Source of the DNA: VRUE01 sp963780815
Lineage (GTDB): Bacteria > Actinomycetota > Thermoleophilia > Solirubrobacterales > 70-9
DNA: 64,000 bases
Assembly: GCA_963780815.1 (NCBI GenBank)
Contig: CAWADG010000004.1
Span: 310,001 to 374,000, forward strand
Direction of reading: 5' to 3'
Shown here: positions 56,340 to 64,000 of the stretch, piece after piece
How positions within the stretch are numbered: position 1 is the stretch's first letter
How the letters are laid out: every line of letters starts with the position of its first letter
Position numbers and translations under genes: made by a program
The notes under the pieces: generated by a model
Told to the model about the DNA's origin: nothing
The model's database searches: none
Seen by the model: the letters and a program-made list of their open reading frames with translations, nothing else

Positions 56340-58556
56340 TCAGGATGTCGGGGTGATCCTGTAGGCGTCGAAGACTGACTCGACGTTGCGCAGGCGGGAG
56401 AGGCACTGCTTGAGCTGCTCGGGATCGACGACCTCGATCACGAACGTGTTCTTGACCATCGGGTGCCTGGTCATGCAGCTCGCCTCGATGATGTTGATCC
56501 CGACCTCGGAGAAGGTCCGTGAGAGGTCCTCGAGGAGTCGGGTGCGGTCATAGGCGTCGATCTGGAGCTGGACCCGGTAGGAGGCCTCGTTGTCGCCGTT
56601 CCAGCTCACCTCGACGAACCGTTCCGGCGCCCGCTTCAGGGCCTTCAGGTTCTTGCAGTCGGTGCGGTGGATCGTGATCCCGCGACCCAGCGATACGTAG
56701 CCGGCGATCTCGTCGCCGGGGACCGGGCGGCAGCACTTGGCGAGCCGCACCGCGACCTGGTCGGCGCCCTTGACCTTGATTCCGTAGTTGGAGGCCTCCT
56801 TGGTCCGCCGCGCCTTGTCGTCGGTTGCGGTGCTCCCGAACGGCTCGTGCTCCTCGACGGCCTCGCCGCCCTGGAGCCGCTGCATGACCTTTTTCGAGAC
56901 GGCCTTGGTCGAGATCTTGCCCTGGCCCAGCGCGATGTAGAAGTCGGCCGCTTTGCGGTAGCCCATCTCCCGGATCACGTCCGCGAGCAGCGGCGAGATC
57001 GCGACCTTCTGCATCGGGATCCCGCGCTTGCGAAGGGTCTCCTCGAGCGCTTCTCGGCCGCGCTTCTCGGCGTCCTCGCGTCGTTCCTCTTTGAAGAAGG
57101 CGCGGATCTTGTTTCGAGCCCGGCTGGTCCGCACCAGGTTCAGCCAGTCGCGCGACGGACCGCGCTTCTGCTTCGCGGTCAGGACTTCGACGATGTCGCC
57201 CGAGCGCAGCTGGTAGTGGAGCGGGACGATGTTCCCGTTGACCTTGGCGCCGACGCAGCGGTGGCCGACGTCGGTGTGGACGGCGTAGGCGAAGTCGAGG
57301 GGGGTCGAGCCGGCGGAGAGGTTCTTGACCTCGCCCTTCGGCGTGAAGACGAAGACCTCGTCCTCGAACAGGTCGACCTTCAGCGACTCGAGGAACTCGG
57401 TCGGGTCCTGGTCGCCCTGTGCCTCGACGAGCTGCCGCAGCCAGGTCATCTTCTCGCGCTGGGGGTCGCCTGTCGCGCCCTCCTTGTAGGCGACGTGGGC
57501 GGCGACGCCGTACTCGGCGAGATTGTGCATCTCGGAGGTCCGGATCTGGATCTCGAGCGGTTTGCCCTCGGGCCCGATCACGGTTGTGTGCAGCGCCTGG
57601 TACATGTTCGCCTTCGGCATCGCGACGAAGTCCTTGAAGCGCCCGGGCAGCGGCTTCCAGAGCGAGTGGATGACGCCGATCGCCCCGTAGCAGTCCTTGA
57701 CCGAGCCGACGATCACCCTCATCGCGGTCAGGTCGAAGATCTCGTTGAACTCCCGCCCCTTCTTCGTCATCTTCGTGTAGATCGAGTAGAAGTGCTTCGC
57801 GCGGCCGGAGATCTCGGCCTCGATCCCGACCTGCTTCAGCTCCTCGGCGAGGAACTCGCCGGCCTCGTTGACGTAGACCTCACGCTCGTCACGCTGCTGG
57901 GAGACGAGCTGTTTGATCTCCTTGTACTTGCGGGGATGGAGCGTTGCGAACGCGAAGTCCTCGAGCTCCCATTTGATCGCGTGGATCCCGAGCCGGTGGG
58001 CCAGCGGCGCGTAGATCTCGAGCGTCTCCCGCGACTTGGCCAGCTGCTTCTGCTTCGGCAGCGCCCCCAGGGTGCGCATGTTGTGGAGGCGGTCGGCGAG
58101 CTTGATCAGGATCACCCTGACGTCGCTGGCCATCGCGACCATCATCTTGCGATAGTTCTCGGCCTGGCGCTCGTCACGGCTCTCGAACGTCATCCCGGTC
58201 AGCTTCGTCACGCCGTCGACGAGGAGGGCGATCTCCTCGCCGAACTCGGCGCGGACCTCGTCGAGGCTGGCGCTGGTGTCCTCGACGGTGTCGTGGAGCA
58301 GGGCCGCGCAGAGCGTCTCGGTGTCGAGCCGCATCCGAGCGCAGATCTGGGCCACGCCGACCGGGTGGGTGATGAATTCGTCGCCCGAGCGCCGCACCTG
58401 GTCGGCGTGGCGCTCGCAGGCGAACTCGAAGGCGCGGCTGACCGCCCCGCGGTCGATCTCGGGCGGCGAGTCGAACTCCTCGACGACCGCGAAGAGGTCG
58501 GCGAGGAGCTCCTGCTGCTCTATCGATGTCTGTGTCGCCCGAGGTATCGGATGCAC
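56340..58556 (-). CDS. relA: Bifunctional (p)ppGpp synthetase/hydrolase, RSH family
   Basis: 738 residues from a GTG at 58556, overlapping the 3' end of recJ by 37 bp. The N-terminal HD domain has FITHPVGVAQICA and HDTVED (residues 88-93), so the hydrolase site looks intact. The synthetase domain has KLADRLHNMRTL before it and FDLTAMRVIVGSVKDCYGAI, KANMYQALHTTVIGPEGKPL and EIQIRT within it. A TGS domain (VFVFTPKGEVKNLSAGSTPL) and a C-terminal ACT domain (YRVQLQIDAYDRTRLLEDLS) complete a full-length Rel/SpoT. It makes and degrades the stringent-response alarmone. Confidence 0.96.
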   Translation of the reverse strand: MHPIPRATQTSIEQQELLADLFAVVEEFDSPPEIDRGAVSRAFEFACERHADQVRRSGDEFITHPVGVAQICARMRLDTETLCAALLHDTVEDTSASLDEVRAEFGEEIALLVDGVTKLTGMTFESRDERQAENYRKMMVAMASDVRVILIKLADRLHNMRTLGALPKQKQLAKSRETLEIYAPLAHRLGIHAIKWELEDFAFATLHPRKYKEIKQLVSQQRDEREVYVNEAGEFLAEELKQVGIEAEISGRAKHFYSIYTKMTKKGREFNEIFDLTAMRVIVGSVKDCYGAIGVIHSLWKPLPGRFKDFVAMPKANMYQALHTTVIGPEGKPLEIQIRTSEMHNLAEYGVAAHVAYKEGATGDPQREKMTWLRQLVEAQGDQDPTEFLESLKVDLFEDEVFVFTPKGEVKNLSAGSTPLDFAYAVHTDVGHRCVGAKVNGNIVPLHYQLRSGDIVEVLTAKQKRGPSRDWLNLVRTSRARNKIRAFFKEERREDAEKRGREALEETLRKRGIPMQKVAISPLLADVIREMGYRKAADFYIALGQGKISTKAVSKKVMQRLQGGEAVEEHEPFGSTATDDKARRTKEASNYGIKVKGADQVAVRLAKCCRPVPGDEIAGYVSLGRGITIHRTDCKNLKALKRAPERFVEVSWNGDNEASYRVQLQIDAYDRTRLLEDLSRTFSEVGINIIEASCMTRHPMVKNTFVIEVVDPEQLKQCLSRLRNVESVFDAYRITPTS

Positions 58557-61015
58557 TCCTTGTGACGGGCGCTGTAGGCGCGGAACGAGCCTGAGCGCTC
58601 GAGTTCGGTCTCTGATGAGGATACGACCCCGACCGTCCCGTCGCCCGCTTTTGGCGCGCCCTGAACCAGGCCGAGCTCGGTCAGAATCCGGAAGCAGCGA
58701 GCCGCAGCCTCCGGGCGTCGCGTCTCGGCCCCCCGTCCGGAAAGCGCTTCCCGCAGCTGCTCGCCGCTGCACTCGCCGGCCTCGCGGAGGGCCCGGAAGA
58801 CGGAAATCAGCGCCGATCGCTGGGCGAGGTGTTGCTCGAGCACCGAGAGGCAGAACCGCTGCTCAGCCTCCCCCCATGCCAGGTGGATGTAGCCGCCATC
58901 ATCCCCCGGAAGCGCAAGCAGGTCGGCGACGCGCTCGCATGCCGGCGGGTCGACGAGCACGACGTGCTCGAACCCGCGCGCGAGCTCCGGCTCGGCTTCG
59001 AGCGAGAAGGCGTCGGCGAGTCTCACTCCCTGTCTCGCGAGCGGAGCCCTGCGCTCGGTGTCGGCGACCGCGGCGAGGACCTCGCGCCCACCGCTGGAGG
59101 CGAGCTCGGCGACCATCGCCGCCCCCGAGTTGACGGTCCGCAGCTCGACTCGCCTCCCCTCCCCCTCGATGTCGCTGTTTCCCCCGAACCCCGAAGGGAA
59201 CTGCGACATCGCCAGGGGCGGGTCGCGGTGCAGCTCGCGCTCGAACCGGTCCCACCACTCAGTCGAGAGCCCTTCGTGGTTCTCGACGGTGGGGTGTGGG
59301 TAGAGCTCGCGCAGGACGACCCGCGGCTCGACCGATCCGTTCCAGCGATTCACCTCGAGCCGGACCGCGGCATCGATCGCGTCGCCCTCTTCGACCCCGA
59401 GGCCCGAGCGGCCGAACGCGACGCCGACGGCACGATGTGAGCCGCTGCGGAGGCTGAACCGGGAGTGCTTCCCCTCCCCCATCGCCCTCACGTCCTCGAC
59501 CCGGGCCGAGGGGACCAGCAGCCGGACGCCCGGGTTGCCCATCCCGAACGGCGCCAGCCGCTCCAGTTCCTCGGCCAGGTCGAGGCCGAGGCCGGCGCCG
59601 CCGATCATCGCGTCGATCTGGACCGTCCGCACCAGGTCCTCGGGCCCGAGGACCGTGGCGGCGTGGGCGCAGAAGGCCTCGTGGAAGCCCTCGACCGCGT
59701 CGGCCGGGAGCTCGAGGCCGGCGGCGGCGCGGTGGCCGCCGAAGGAGGTCAGGTGAGAGGCGCAGGCCTCGAGCCCCGCGAGCAGGTCGAACCCCGGGAT
59801 GCTGCGGCCCGAGCCGCGACCGCCGCCCTCGCCGTCGAGCGAGATCACGATCGCCGGGCGGTGGTGGCGCTCGGCGAGGCGCGAGGCGACGATCCCGACC
59901 ACGCCCGGGATGCCAGCCCTCGCCGGCAACCACGAGTGCCGGCGCCTCCCGGAGATGCTCGGGGAGGTCGCGGAGGCCGCCTCGGCGGCGGCGTCGACCT
60001 CGTGCTCGGTCGCCCGTCGCTCGCCGTTCGCGCGGCTCAGCTCGGCGGCGATCTCGGTCGCCCTCGCATCGTCTTCGGTCAGGAAGAGCTCGACGCCGGC
60101 GTCGGCGCGGTAGAGGCGGCCGGCGGCGTTGATCCTCGGCGCGAGCCTGAACGCGAGGTCGCCCTCGTCGAGCTGGGACGGCTCGACCGAGGCCGCCTCG
60201 AGCAGCGCCCGCATCCCCGGCCGCTTCGCCCGCCGAATCTCCTCCAATCCCCTTCGCACGATCGACCGGTTCTCCCCGACCAGCGGCACGACATCGGCCA
60301 CCGTCGCCAACGCGACGAGATCGAGGTCGTCGTCGGGAATGGGGTCTCCGGGAACTCCGCGCGAAGGCGCGCTCGGAGACCCCATTCCCGACGTCGCTCG
60401 TAGAGCGGTCGCCAATTTCCAGGCGACGGCAGTTCCGCAGAGCTCGGTGAAGGGGTAGCCGTCGATCTCTGGGTGGAGGATCGGGCAGTCGGGAAGCTCG
60501 GGGCCGGGTTGGTGGTGGTCGGTGACGATGACGTCGATGCCGAGCTGTTTGGCGAGCGCGACCTCGTCGATCGCCGTGATGCCGCAGTCGACCGTCACCA
60601 GCAGCGAGGTGCCGCGCTCGGCGAGGCGGCGGACGTTGCCGGCGTCGAGCCCGTAGCCGTCGGCCAGGCGGTCTGGAATCAGCCAGTCGCACTCGGCGCC
60701 GAGCTCGCGCAGCGTCCCGACCAGGATCGCCGTCGCGCAGACGCCGTCGACGTCGAAGTCGCCGTGGACAGTGACCCTCCGCCCCGCGAGGGCCGCCTGC
60801 AGGACCTGGTCGACGATCCCCTCCATCGAGTCGAATGCGGTCGGCGGGTGGGACTCGTCGGCGTCGAGGAACGCGCGAGCCTCCTCGGGGGTACGGTAGC
60901 CGCGCCGGACCAGCGTGATCGCGACCGGCTCACTCAGGTCGAGCGCGTCGGCGAGCGCCCGTGCCTCGGCGTAGTCGTATGGGTCCGCCCTGTAGGCGTT
61001 GACGGTATCCGCCAC
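58520..61015 (-). CDS. recJ: Single-stranded-DNA exonuclease RecJ with C-terminal extension
   Basis: 831 residues from the ATG at 61015. GDFDVDGVCAT (Asp86, Asp88, Asp90), VDCGITAIDE and VTDHHQPG (His167-His168) are the DHH metal motifs; FGGHRAAAGLEL is the DHHA1 domain, followed by an OB-like domain and about 220 extra residues with a helical C-terminus. RecJ degrades single-stranded DNA 5' to 3' in repair and recombination. Two oddities: residues 208-228 are encoded by a 63-bp perfect palindrome that looks like an insert, and a stretch at about 59,910-59,980 is out of frame (expected LPEHLREAPALVVAGEGWHP), with two shifts that cancel. Confidence 0.94.
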   Translation of the reverse strand: MADTVNAYRADPYDYAEARALADALDLSEPVAITLVRRGYRTPEEARAFLDADESHPPTAFDSMEGIVDQVLQAALAGRRVTVHGDFDVDGVCATAILVGTLRELGAECDWLIPDRLADGYGLDAGNVRRLAERGTSLLVTVDCGITAIDEVALAKQLGIDVIVTDHHQPGPELPDCPILHPEIDGYPFTELCGTAVAWKLATALRATSGMGSPSAPSRGVPGDPIPDDDLDLVALATVADVVPLVGENRSIVRRGLEEIRRAKRPGMRALLEAASVEPSQLDEGDLAFRLAPRINAAGRLYRADAGVELFLTEDDARATEIAAELSRANGERRATEHEVDAAAEAASATSPSISGRRRHSWLPARAGIPGVVGIVASRLAERHHRPAIVISLDGEGGGRGSGRSIPGFDLLAGLEACASHLTSFGGHRAAAGLELPADAVEGFHEAFCAHAATVLGPEDLVRTVQIDAMIGGAGLGLDLAEELERLAPFGMGNPGVRLLVPSARVEDVRAMGEGKHSRFSLRSGSHRAVGVAFGRSGLGVEEGDAIDAAVRLEVNRWNGSVEPRVVLRELYPHPTVENHEGLSTEWWDRFERELHRDPPLAMSQFPSGFGGNSDIEGEGRRVELRTVNSGAAMVAELASSGGREVLAAVADTERRAPLARQGVRLADAFSLEAEPELARGFEHVVLVDPPACERVADLLALPGDDGGYIHLAWGEAEQRFCLSVLEQHLAQRSALISVFRALREAGECSGEQLREALSGRGAETRRPEAAARCFRILTELGLVQGAPKAGDGTVGVVSSSETELERSGSFRAYSARHKECIRYLGRHRHR
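60331..60393. repeat. Perfect 20-bp palindromic element inserted in frame within recJ
   Basis: CGTCGGGAATGGGGTCTCCG (60331-60350) is exactly complementary to 60374-60393, and the 23-base centre holds a further perfect stem, CGCGC-GAAG-GCGCG. The total is 63 bp, exactly 21 codons. The arm sequence with GGGGTCTC/GAGACCCC resembles REP-type palindromes spread by RAYT transposases; that link is inference. Confidence 0.85.
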
Positions 61016-61050
61016 GCCTTCAAGCTAGGCGCCCTTCGGGACGGAAAAGC

Positions 61051-61317
61051 CTAGATCTCTGCCCGCTCTGTGCGGACGCCGATCACCCAGACGACCGCGA
61101 GGCCTATCGCGACCCCGGGGATCGCGATCAGCGCCGTGGAAAGGTCGGTGTCGCCGAGGCTCTTGCCGCTCGCGACCTGGACGATCGCGCCGAAGATCAC
61201 AGCCCCGAATGTCGCGCCGAGCAGGGCGCCGACGATGCCCTGCCAGAAGCGATCGGGGAGGAACACGGTGAAGTGCCAGAGGGCGATCCCCATCATGAAC
61301 CAGACGAGCAGGGCCAT
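61051..61317 (-). CDS. Small membrane protein of unknown function
   Basis: 88 residues with three hydrophobic segments (about 2-19 MALLVWFMMGIALWHFTVF, 28-50 and 62-82). It starts immediately after the secDF stop (TAG-ATG) and lies 35 bases before recJ, so it is co-transcribed with both. Its position suggests a membrane role linked with secretion, but no family is recognised with confidence; small YeaQ/GlsB-like glycine-rich membrane proteins are a loose resemblance. Confidence 0.7.
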   Translation of the reverse strand: MALLVWFMMGIALWHFTVFLPDRFWQGIVGALLGATFGAVIFGAIVQVASGKSLGDTDLSTALIAIPGVAIGLAVVWVIGVRTERAEI

Positions 61318-64000
61318 CTAGCGATTCCTCCCGTGTTTGCGCCGCTGCTGGCGTCGCCGTTCCCGTCGTTTCGCGTTCCGTTCCGCCCGTGCGGCGGCGG
61401 CGGGGTCGACCGCGGGGGGCTCGCCGTTCGTGGCCGGGTCGCCGCCATCGCCACCCGGCGCCTCGGCGGTCGCGACCGCCGCCTCGCGCGGCTCGGGCTC
61501 GGCGACGGCCTCTGCGTCGGCCACTGCTTCGTCCTCCGGCTCGATCTTCGCAAGCTCGACCTCATCGGCAAAGGCGGGGACCGTCCCGTCCGGGCCGGTG
61601 AGCCGTTCTCGCCTGCGGACGAAGCTCGGCTCGCGTTCTTTCCAGGCGGTCAGTACCGGCGAGGCGATGAAGATCGACGAGTACGTTCCGGAGAAGATCC
61701 CGACCATCATCGCGAAGGCGAAGTCCTGCAGCGTCGCGCCGCCGAACACCAGCAGCACGCCGACCAGGAAGACCGATGAGAGGCCGGTGATCAGCGATCT
61801 CGTGAGGACCTCGCTCATCGAGCGGTTGACGATTTGCGAGAACGCCGCGCGCGGCATCCGCGGCACGTTCTCGCGGATCCGGTCGAAGACGATCACGGTG
61901 TCGTACAGCGAGTAGCCCAGAATCGTCAGGAACGCGGCGACCGTACCGCTCGTCACCTCTTTTCCGGTCAGCGAGTAGACGCCCGCAGTGATCAGGATGT
62001 CGTGGAAGACCGCGATCAGGACCGGCACCGCGAACTTCGGGTCGAACCTGAAGGCGACATAGCCGGTGATCAGCAGCAGCGAGAAGATGATCGCGAGCAG
62101 GGCGCTCCGCGCCACCTGTTCGCCGAAGGTCGGGCCGACGCTGGTGCTCTGGAAGCTCCCGGCCTTGATCCCGAATGCCTGGTTGATATCGCTTCGCACC
62201 GCCCCGACGCCCCCCGGTTCCAGCTCGCTCGCCTGGACCTGGAAACCGGTGCCAAATTGTTCGTCTTCGGTTTCCTGGACCTCGGCGTTAGCGAGGTTGT
62301 GTTCCTCGAGGACTTCGCGCACTTCTTCGACCGAGGCGGATTGCTGAGGGGCGAAGTTCAGCCGCGTGCCCGATTCGAAGTCGATCCCGAGGTTGAGCTG
62401 GTTGATGGCCAGCGAGAGGGCGCCGATGACGAGGATCGTCCCCGAGAGCGAGAAGAACCATTTGCTGGCGCCCATGAAGTTGAAATGCCACCGCACCCGC
62501 TGGCTGCCGGCGGAGATCATCCGGCTGCTGTTCAGGAGGCGGCCTCGGCCGAAGACGCCGAGGAAGGCCTGGGTGAAGACGACCGCGGTGAACAGCGAGA
62601 CGATCGTGCCGACGCCGAGCGTGAAGGCGAAGCCTTTGACGCCGGCTGTTGCGAGCACGAAGAGGATGAACGCGGTCAGCAGGGTGATCACGTTGGCGTC
62701 GACGATCGTCGCGATCCCTTTGCGGTAGCCGACGCCGATCGCGGCGCTGATGCTGCGCCCTGCGCGCACCTCCTCCTTTATTCGCTCGAAGATGACGATG
62801 TTCGCGTCGGCCGCGACCCCGATCGTCAGGATCAGCCCCGCGATCCCCGGCAGCGTCAGGGTGATCGGGATCAGTTTGATCAGGGCGAAGAAGAAGACCG
62901 CGTAGACCGCGAGGCCGAGGGTGGCGACGACGCCGAGGAAGCGGTAGTAGATGATCAGGAAGAGGATCACCAGGAGGAGGCCGATCAGCCCCGCCTTCAG
63001 GCCCTGGTGCAGGGCCTGTTCCCCGAGGGTCGCCGAGACCTCGCTCTGGCTGATCAGCTTCAGGTTGATCGGCAGGGCGCCGATCTGGAGGAAGGTCGCG
63101 AGTTCCTGAGCGTCCTGGATGCTCGTGAAGCCACCCGAGATCTGGGCTCCCGTCCTGCCGTCGATCCCGTCCGGGTTTTCGGCGAAGTTGATGAAGGGCC
63201 GGGTCTTGACTTCGCTGTCGAGGACGACGGCGAAACGGCCGGAGAGCGCCTGGGCAGTTTCGGCCGTCACCGGGCCGATCGCGCGCGCCTGGCCGCGCAG
63301 CGCGATCCGGCGGGTCACTTCCTGAAACGCTTCGCGACCGCTGTCGGTGAAGTTGAAGACGACGTTCGGTTCGCCGTTCTGGCCGCGTTCCTGCTTCGGG
63401 TTGGTGATTTCCTTGCCCGAGAGGGCCGCTTCGTCGTGCAGGGCGAACCAGCCGGGTTCGGCTTCGGTGAGCACCGCGCCGGATTCGTCGGAGGGAAGTT
63501 CGGAAACGACGGTCGTGCCCGGCGCCACGGTGGCGATTATCGGGCAGCCCTTCTTCGCCTTTTCGCCCGGTTCCTGTTCCTGGCACTTATTGTTCTCGAC
63601 CCGCTTTTTGCCGGTCGCTGTGATGAAGAGGTCGGCTTTGGTGAACTCGGGCCCGGCGATCAGCTTGTGCTTTTCGTCAGGTGAGAACAGGTAGTAGCGA
63701 TTCCGACTGCTCGAGCATTTTTCGCATTCCGGTTCGGGTTCCTGTTCTTCCGCGAGTTTCACCGCCCCCCAGGCGCTCGGATAGGCGCCGGCGAAGATCA
63801 GCTGTTCGTTTTCCTGTTTGGTGATGGTGCGTCCGGCCGCTTCCCATTCCTTGTTCGCTTCGTTGATGGCCGAGTCGGGCGGTTTCTGGCCGGGGTTACC
63901 GCCGATCACCTTCTCGCGGCCGAGCAGGTTCGGTTCCCAGTCGTAGAAGTAGAGCTGGGCGGTGCTGCCGACGGTTTCGATCGCGCGCTGGGCGTTGGTG
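61318..64000 (-). CDS. secDF: Protein translocase subunits SecD and SecF fused in one protein (N-terminus off window)
   Basis: The 894 codons visible continue past base 64000. SecD part: VVFNFTDSGREAFQEVTRRI, SEVKTRPFINFAENPDGIDG, GALPINLKLISQ and the membrane block TLPGIAGLILTIGVAADANI with FERIKEE. SecF part: NLGIDFESGTRLNF, TVAAFLTILGYSLYDTVIVF, DRIRENVPR and SEVLTRSLITGLSSVF. About twelve membrane helices are expected. SecDF uses the proton gradient to pull exported proteins out of SecYEG. The fused form is less common than separate genes in actinobacteria. A charged, alanine-rich C-terminal tail follows SecF. Confidence 0.95.
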   Translation of the reverse strand, partial: TNAQRAIETVGSTAQLYFYDWEPNLLGREKVIGGNPGQKPPDSAINEANKEWEAAGRTITKQENEQLIFAGAYPSAWGAVKLAEEQEPEPECEKCSSSRNRYYLFSPDEKHKLIAGPEFTKADLFITATGKKRVENNKCQEQEPGEKAKKGCPIIATVAPGTTVVSELPSDESGAVLTEAEPGWFALHDEAALSGKEITNPKQERGQNGEPNVVFNFTDSGREAFQEVTRRIALRGQARAIGPVTAETAQALSGRFAVVLDSEVKTRPFINFAENPDGIDGRTGAQISGGFTSIQDAQELATFLQIGALPINLKLISQSEVSATLGEQALHQGLKAGLIGLLLVILFLIIYYRFLGVVATLGLAVYAVFFFALIKLIPITLTLPGIAGLILTIGVAADANIVIFERIKEEVRAGRSISAAIGVGYRKGIATIVDANVITLLTAFILFVLATAGVKGFAFTLGVGTIVSLFTAVVFTQAFLGVFGRGRLLNSSRMISAGSQRVRWHFNFMGASKWFFSLSGTILVIGALSLAINQLNLGIDFESGTRLNFAPQQSASVEEVREVLEEHNLANAEVQETEDEQFGTGFQVQASELEPGGVGAVRSDINQAFGIKAGSFQSTSVGPTFGEQVARSALLAIIFSLLLITGYVAFRFDPKFAVPVLIAVFHDILITAGVYSLTGKEVTSGTVAAFLTILGYSLYDTVIVFDRIRENVPRMPRAAFSQIVNRSMSEVLTRSLITGLSSVFLVGVLLVFGGATLQDFAFAMMVGIFSGTYSSIFIASPVLTAWKEREPSFVRRRERLTGPDGTVPAFADEVELAKIEPEDEAVADAEAVAEPEPREAAVATAEAPGGDGGDPATNGEPPAVDPAAAARAERNAKRRERRRQQRRKHGRNR

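Noticed and set aside
56667..58565. 632-codon plus-strand open frame opposite relA
   Set aside because: Antisense shadow; RSH motifs on the minus strand explain the region.
59259..60692. 477-codon minus-strand frame overlapping recJ
   Set aside because: Arg-rich shadow of recJ, apart from a short piece that is the true RecJ sequence displaced by the double frameshift.
61834..63684. 616-codon plus-strand open frame opposite secDF
   Set aside because: Asp/Arg/Glu-rich antisense shadow of SecDF membrane helices with no family resemblance.

Overview
The window is GC-rich chromosomal DNA from an actinobacterium, most likely class Thermoleophilia (Solirubrobacterales-like). This assignment is inference. 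It rests on the GC-rich coding, many GTG/TTG starts, the secreted-protein N-terminus TYANVMATIAVFIALGGASY at about 10.5 kb, the abundance of bacterial Ig-like repeat proteins, and an RSH–RecJ–SecDF neighbourhood. No phage, IS element or CRISPR array is visible.

Layout. 1–12.1 kb is mainly housekeeping: ribonuclease Z (partial), a PD-(D/E)XK endonuclease beside tRNA-Arg(CCG), an SRAP DNA-crosslink protein, and a minus-strand operon headed by a SAM-I riboswitch (threonine synthase-like, ThiS/MoaD sulfur carrier, CDP-glucose synthesis genes rfbF/rfbG, a lipoprotein). Then come a CorA transporter, a HIT hydrolase, phosphomannomutase, an MBL-fold hydrolase and a diacylglycerol-kinase-like protein. 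12.1–45 kb is a large Wzx/Wzy-type exopolysaccharide locus: two DegT/DnrJ aminotransferases, hexapeptide acyltransferases, a LuxR regulator, an approximately 11.6-kb gene for a giant secreted Ig-repeat protein, a priming sugar transferase, an epimerase, a Wzz–Wzy fusion, five glycosyltransferases, a flippase, four further Wzz-like paralogues, a FemAB-like transferase and a polysaccharide deacetylase. 45–53.3 kb holds four tandem secreted or lipoprotein paralogues that share a nearly identical C-terminal beta-helix-like module. 53.4–64 kb holds a Gfo/Idh/MocA oxidoreductase, a sigma factor flanked by two related small proteins, RSH (relA/spoT), recJ, a small membrane protein and secDF (runs off the edge).

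How it fits together. The 12–54 kb block can plausibly make, flip, polymerise, trim and decorate a surface polysaccharide. PMM supplies mannose/glucose phosphates. RfbF/RfbG, the aminotransferases and the acyltransferases make modified nucleotide sugars. The sugar transferase primes synthesis, the glycosyltransferases extend the unit, Wzx flips it, and the Wzy fusion with the Wzz paralogues polymerises it. The secreted Ig and beta-helix proteins are candidate matrix or polysaccharide-binding partners.

Sequence quality. Many genes between about 12.5 and 29 kb and between 34.7 and 42.1 kb are open only if one or more single-base frameshifts are corrected. The protein families read smoothly across the shifts, so I treat them as probable consensus errors in a long-read-type assembly and annotate full genes across them. 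Start codons were chosen from RBS position, overlaps and family N-termini.
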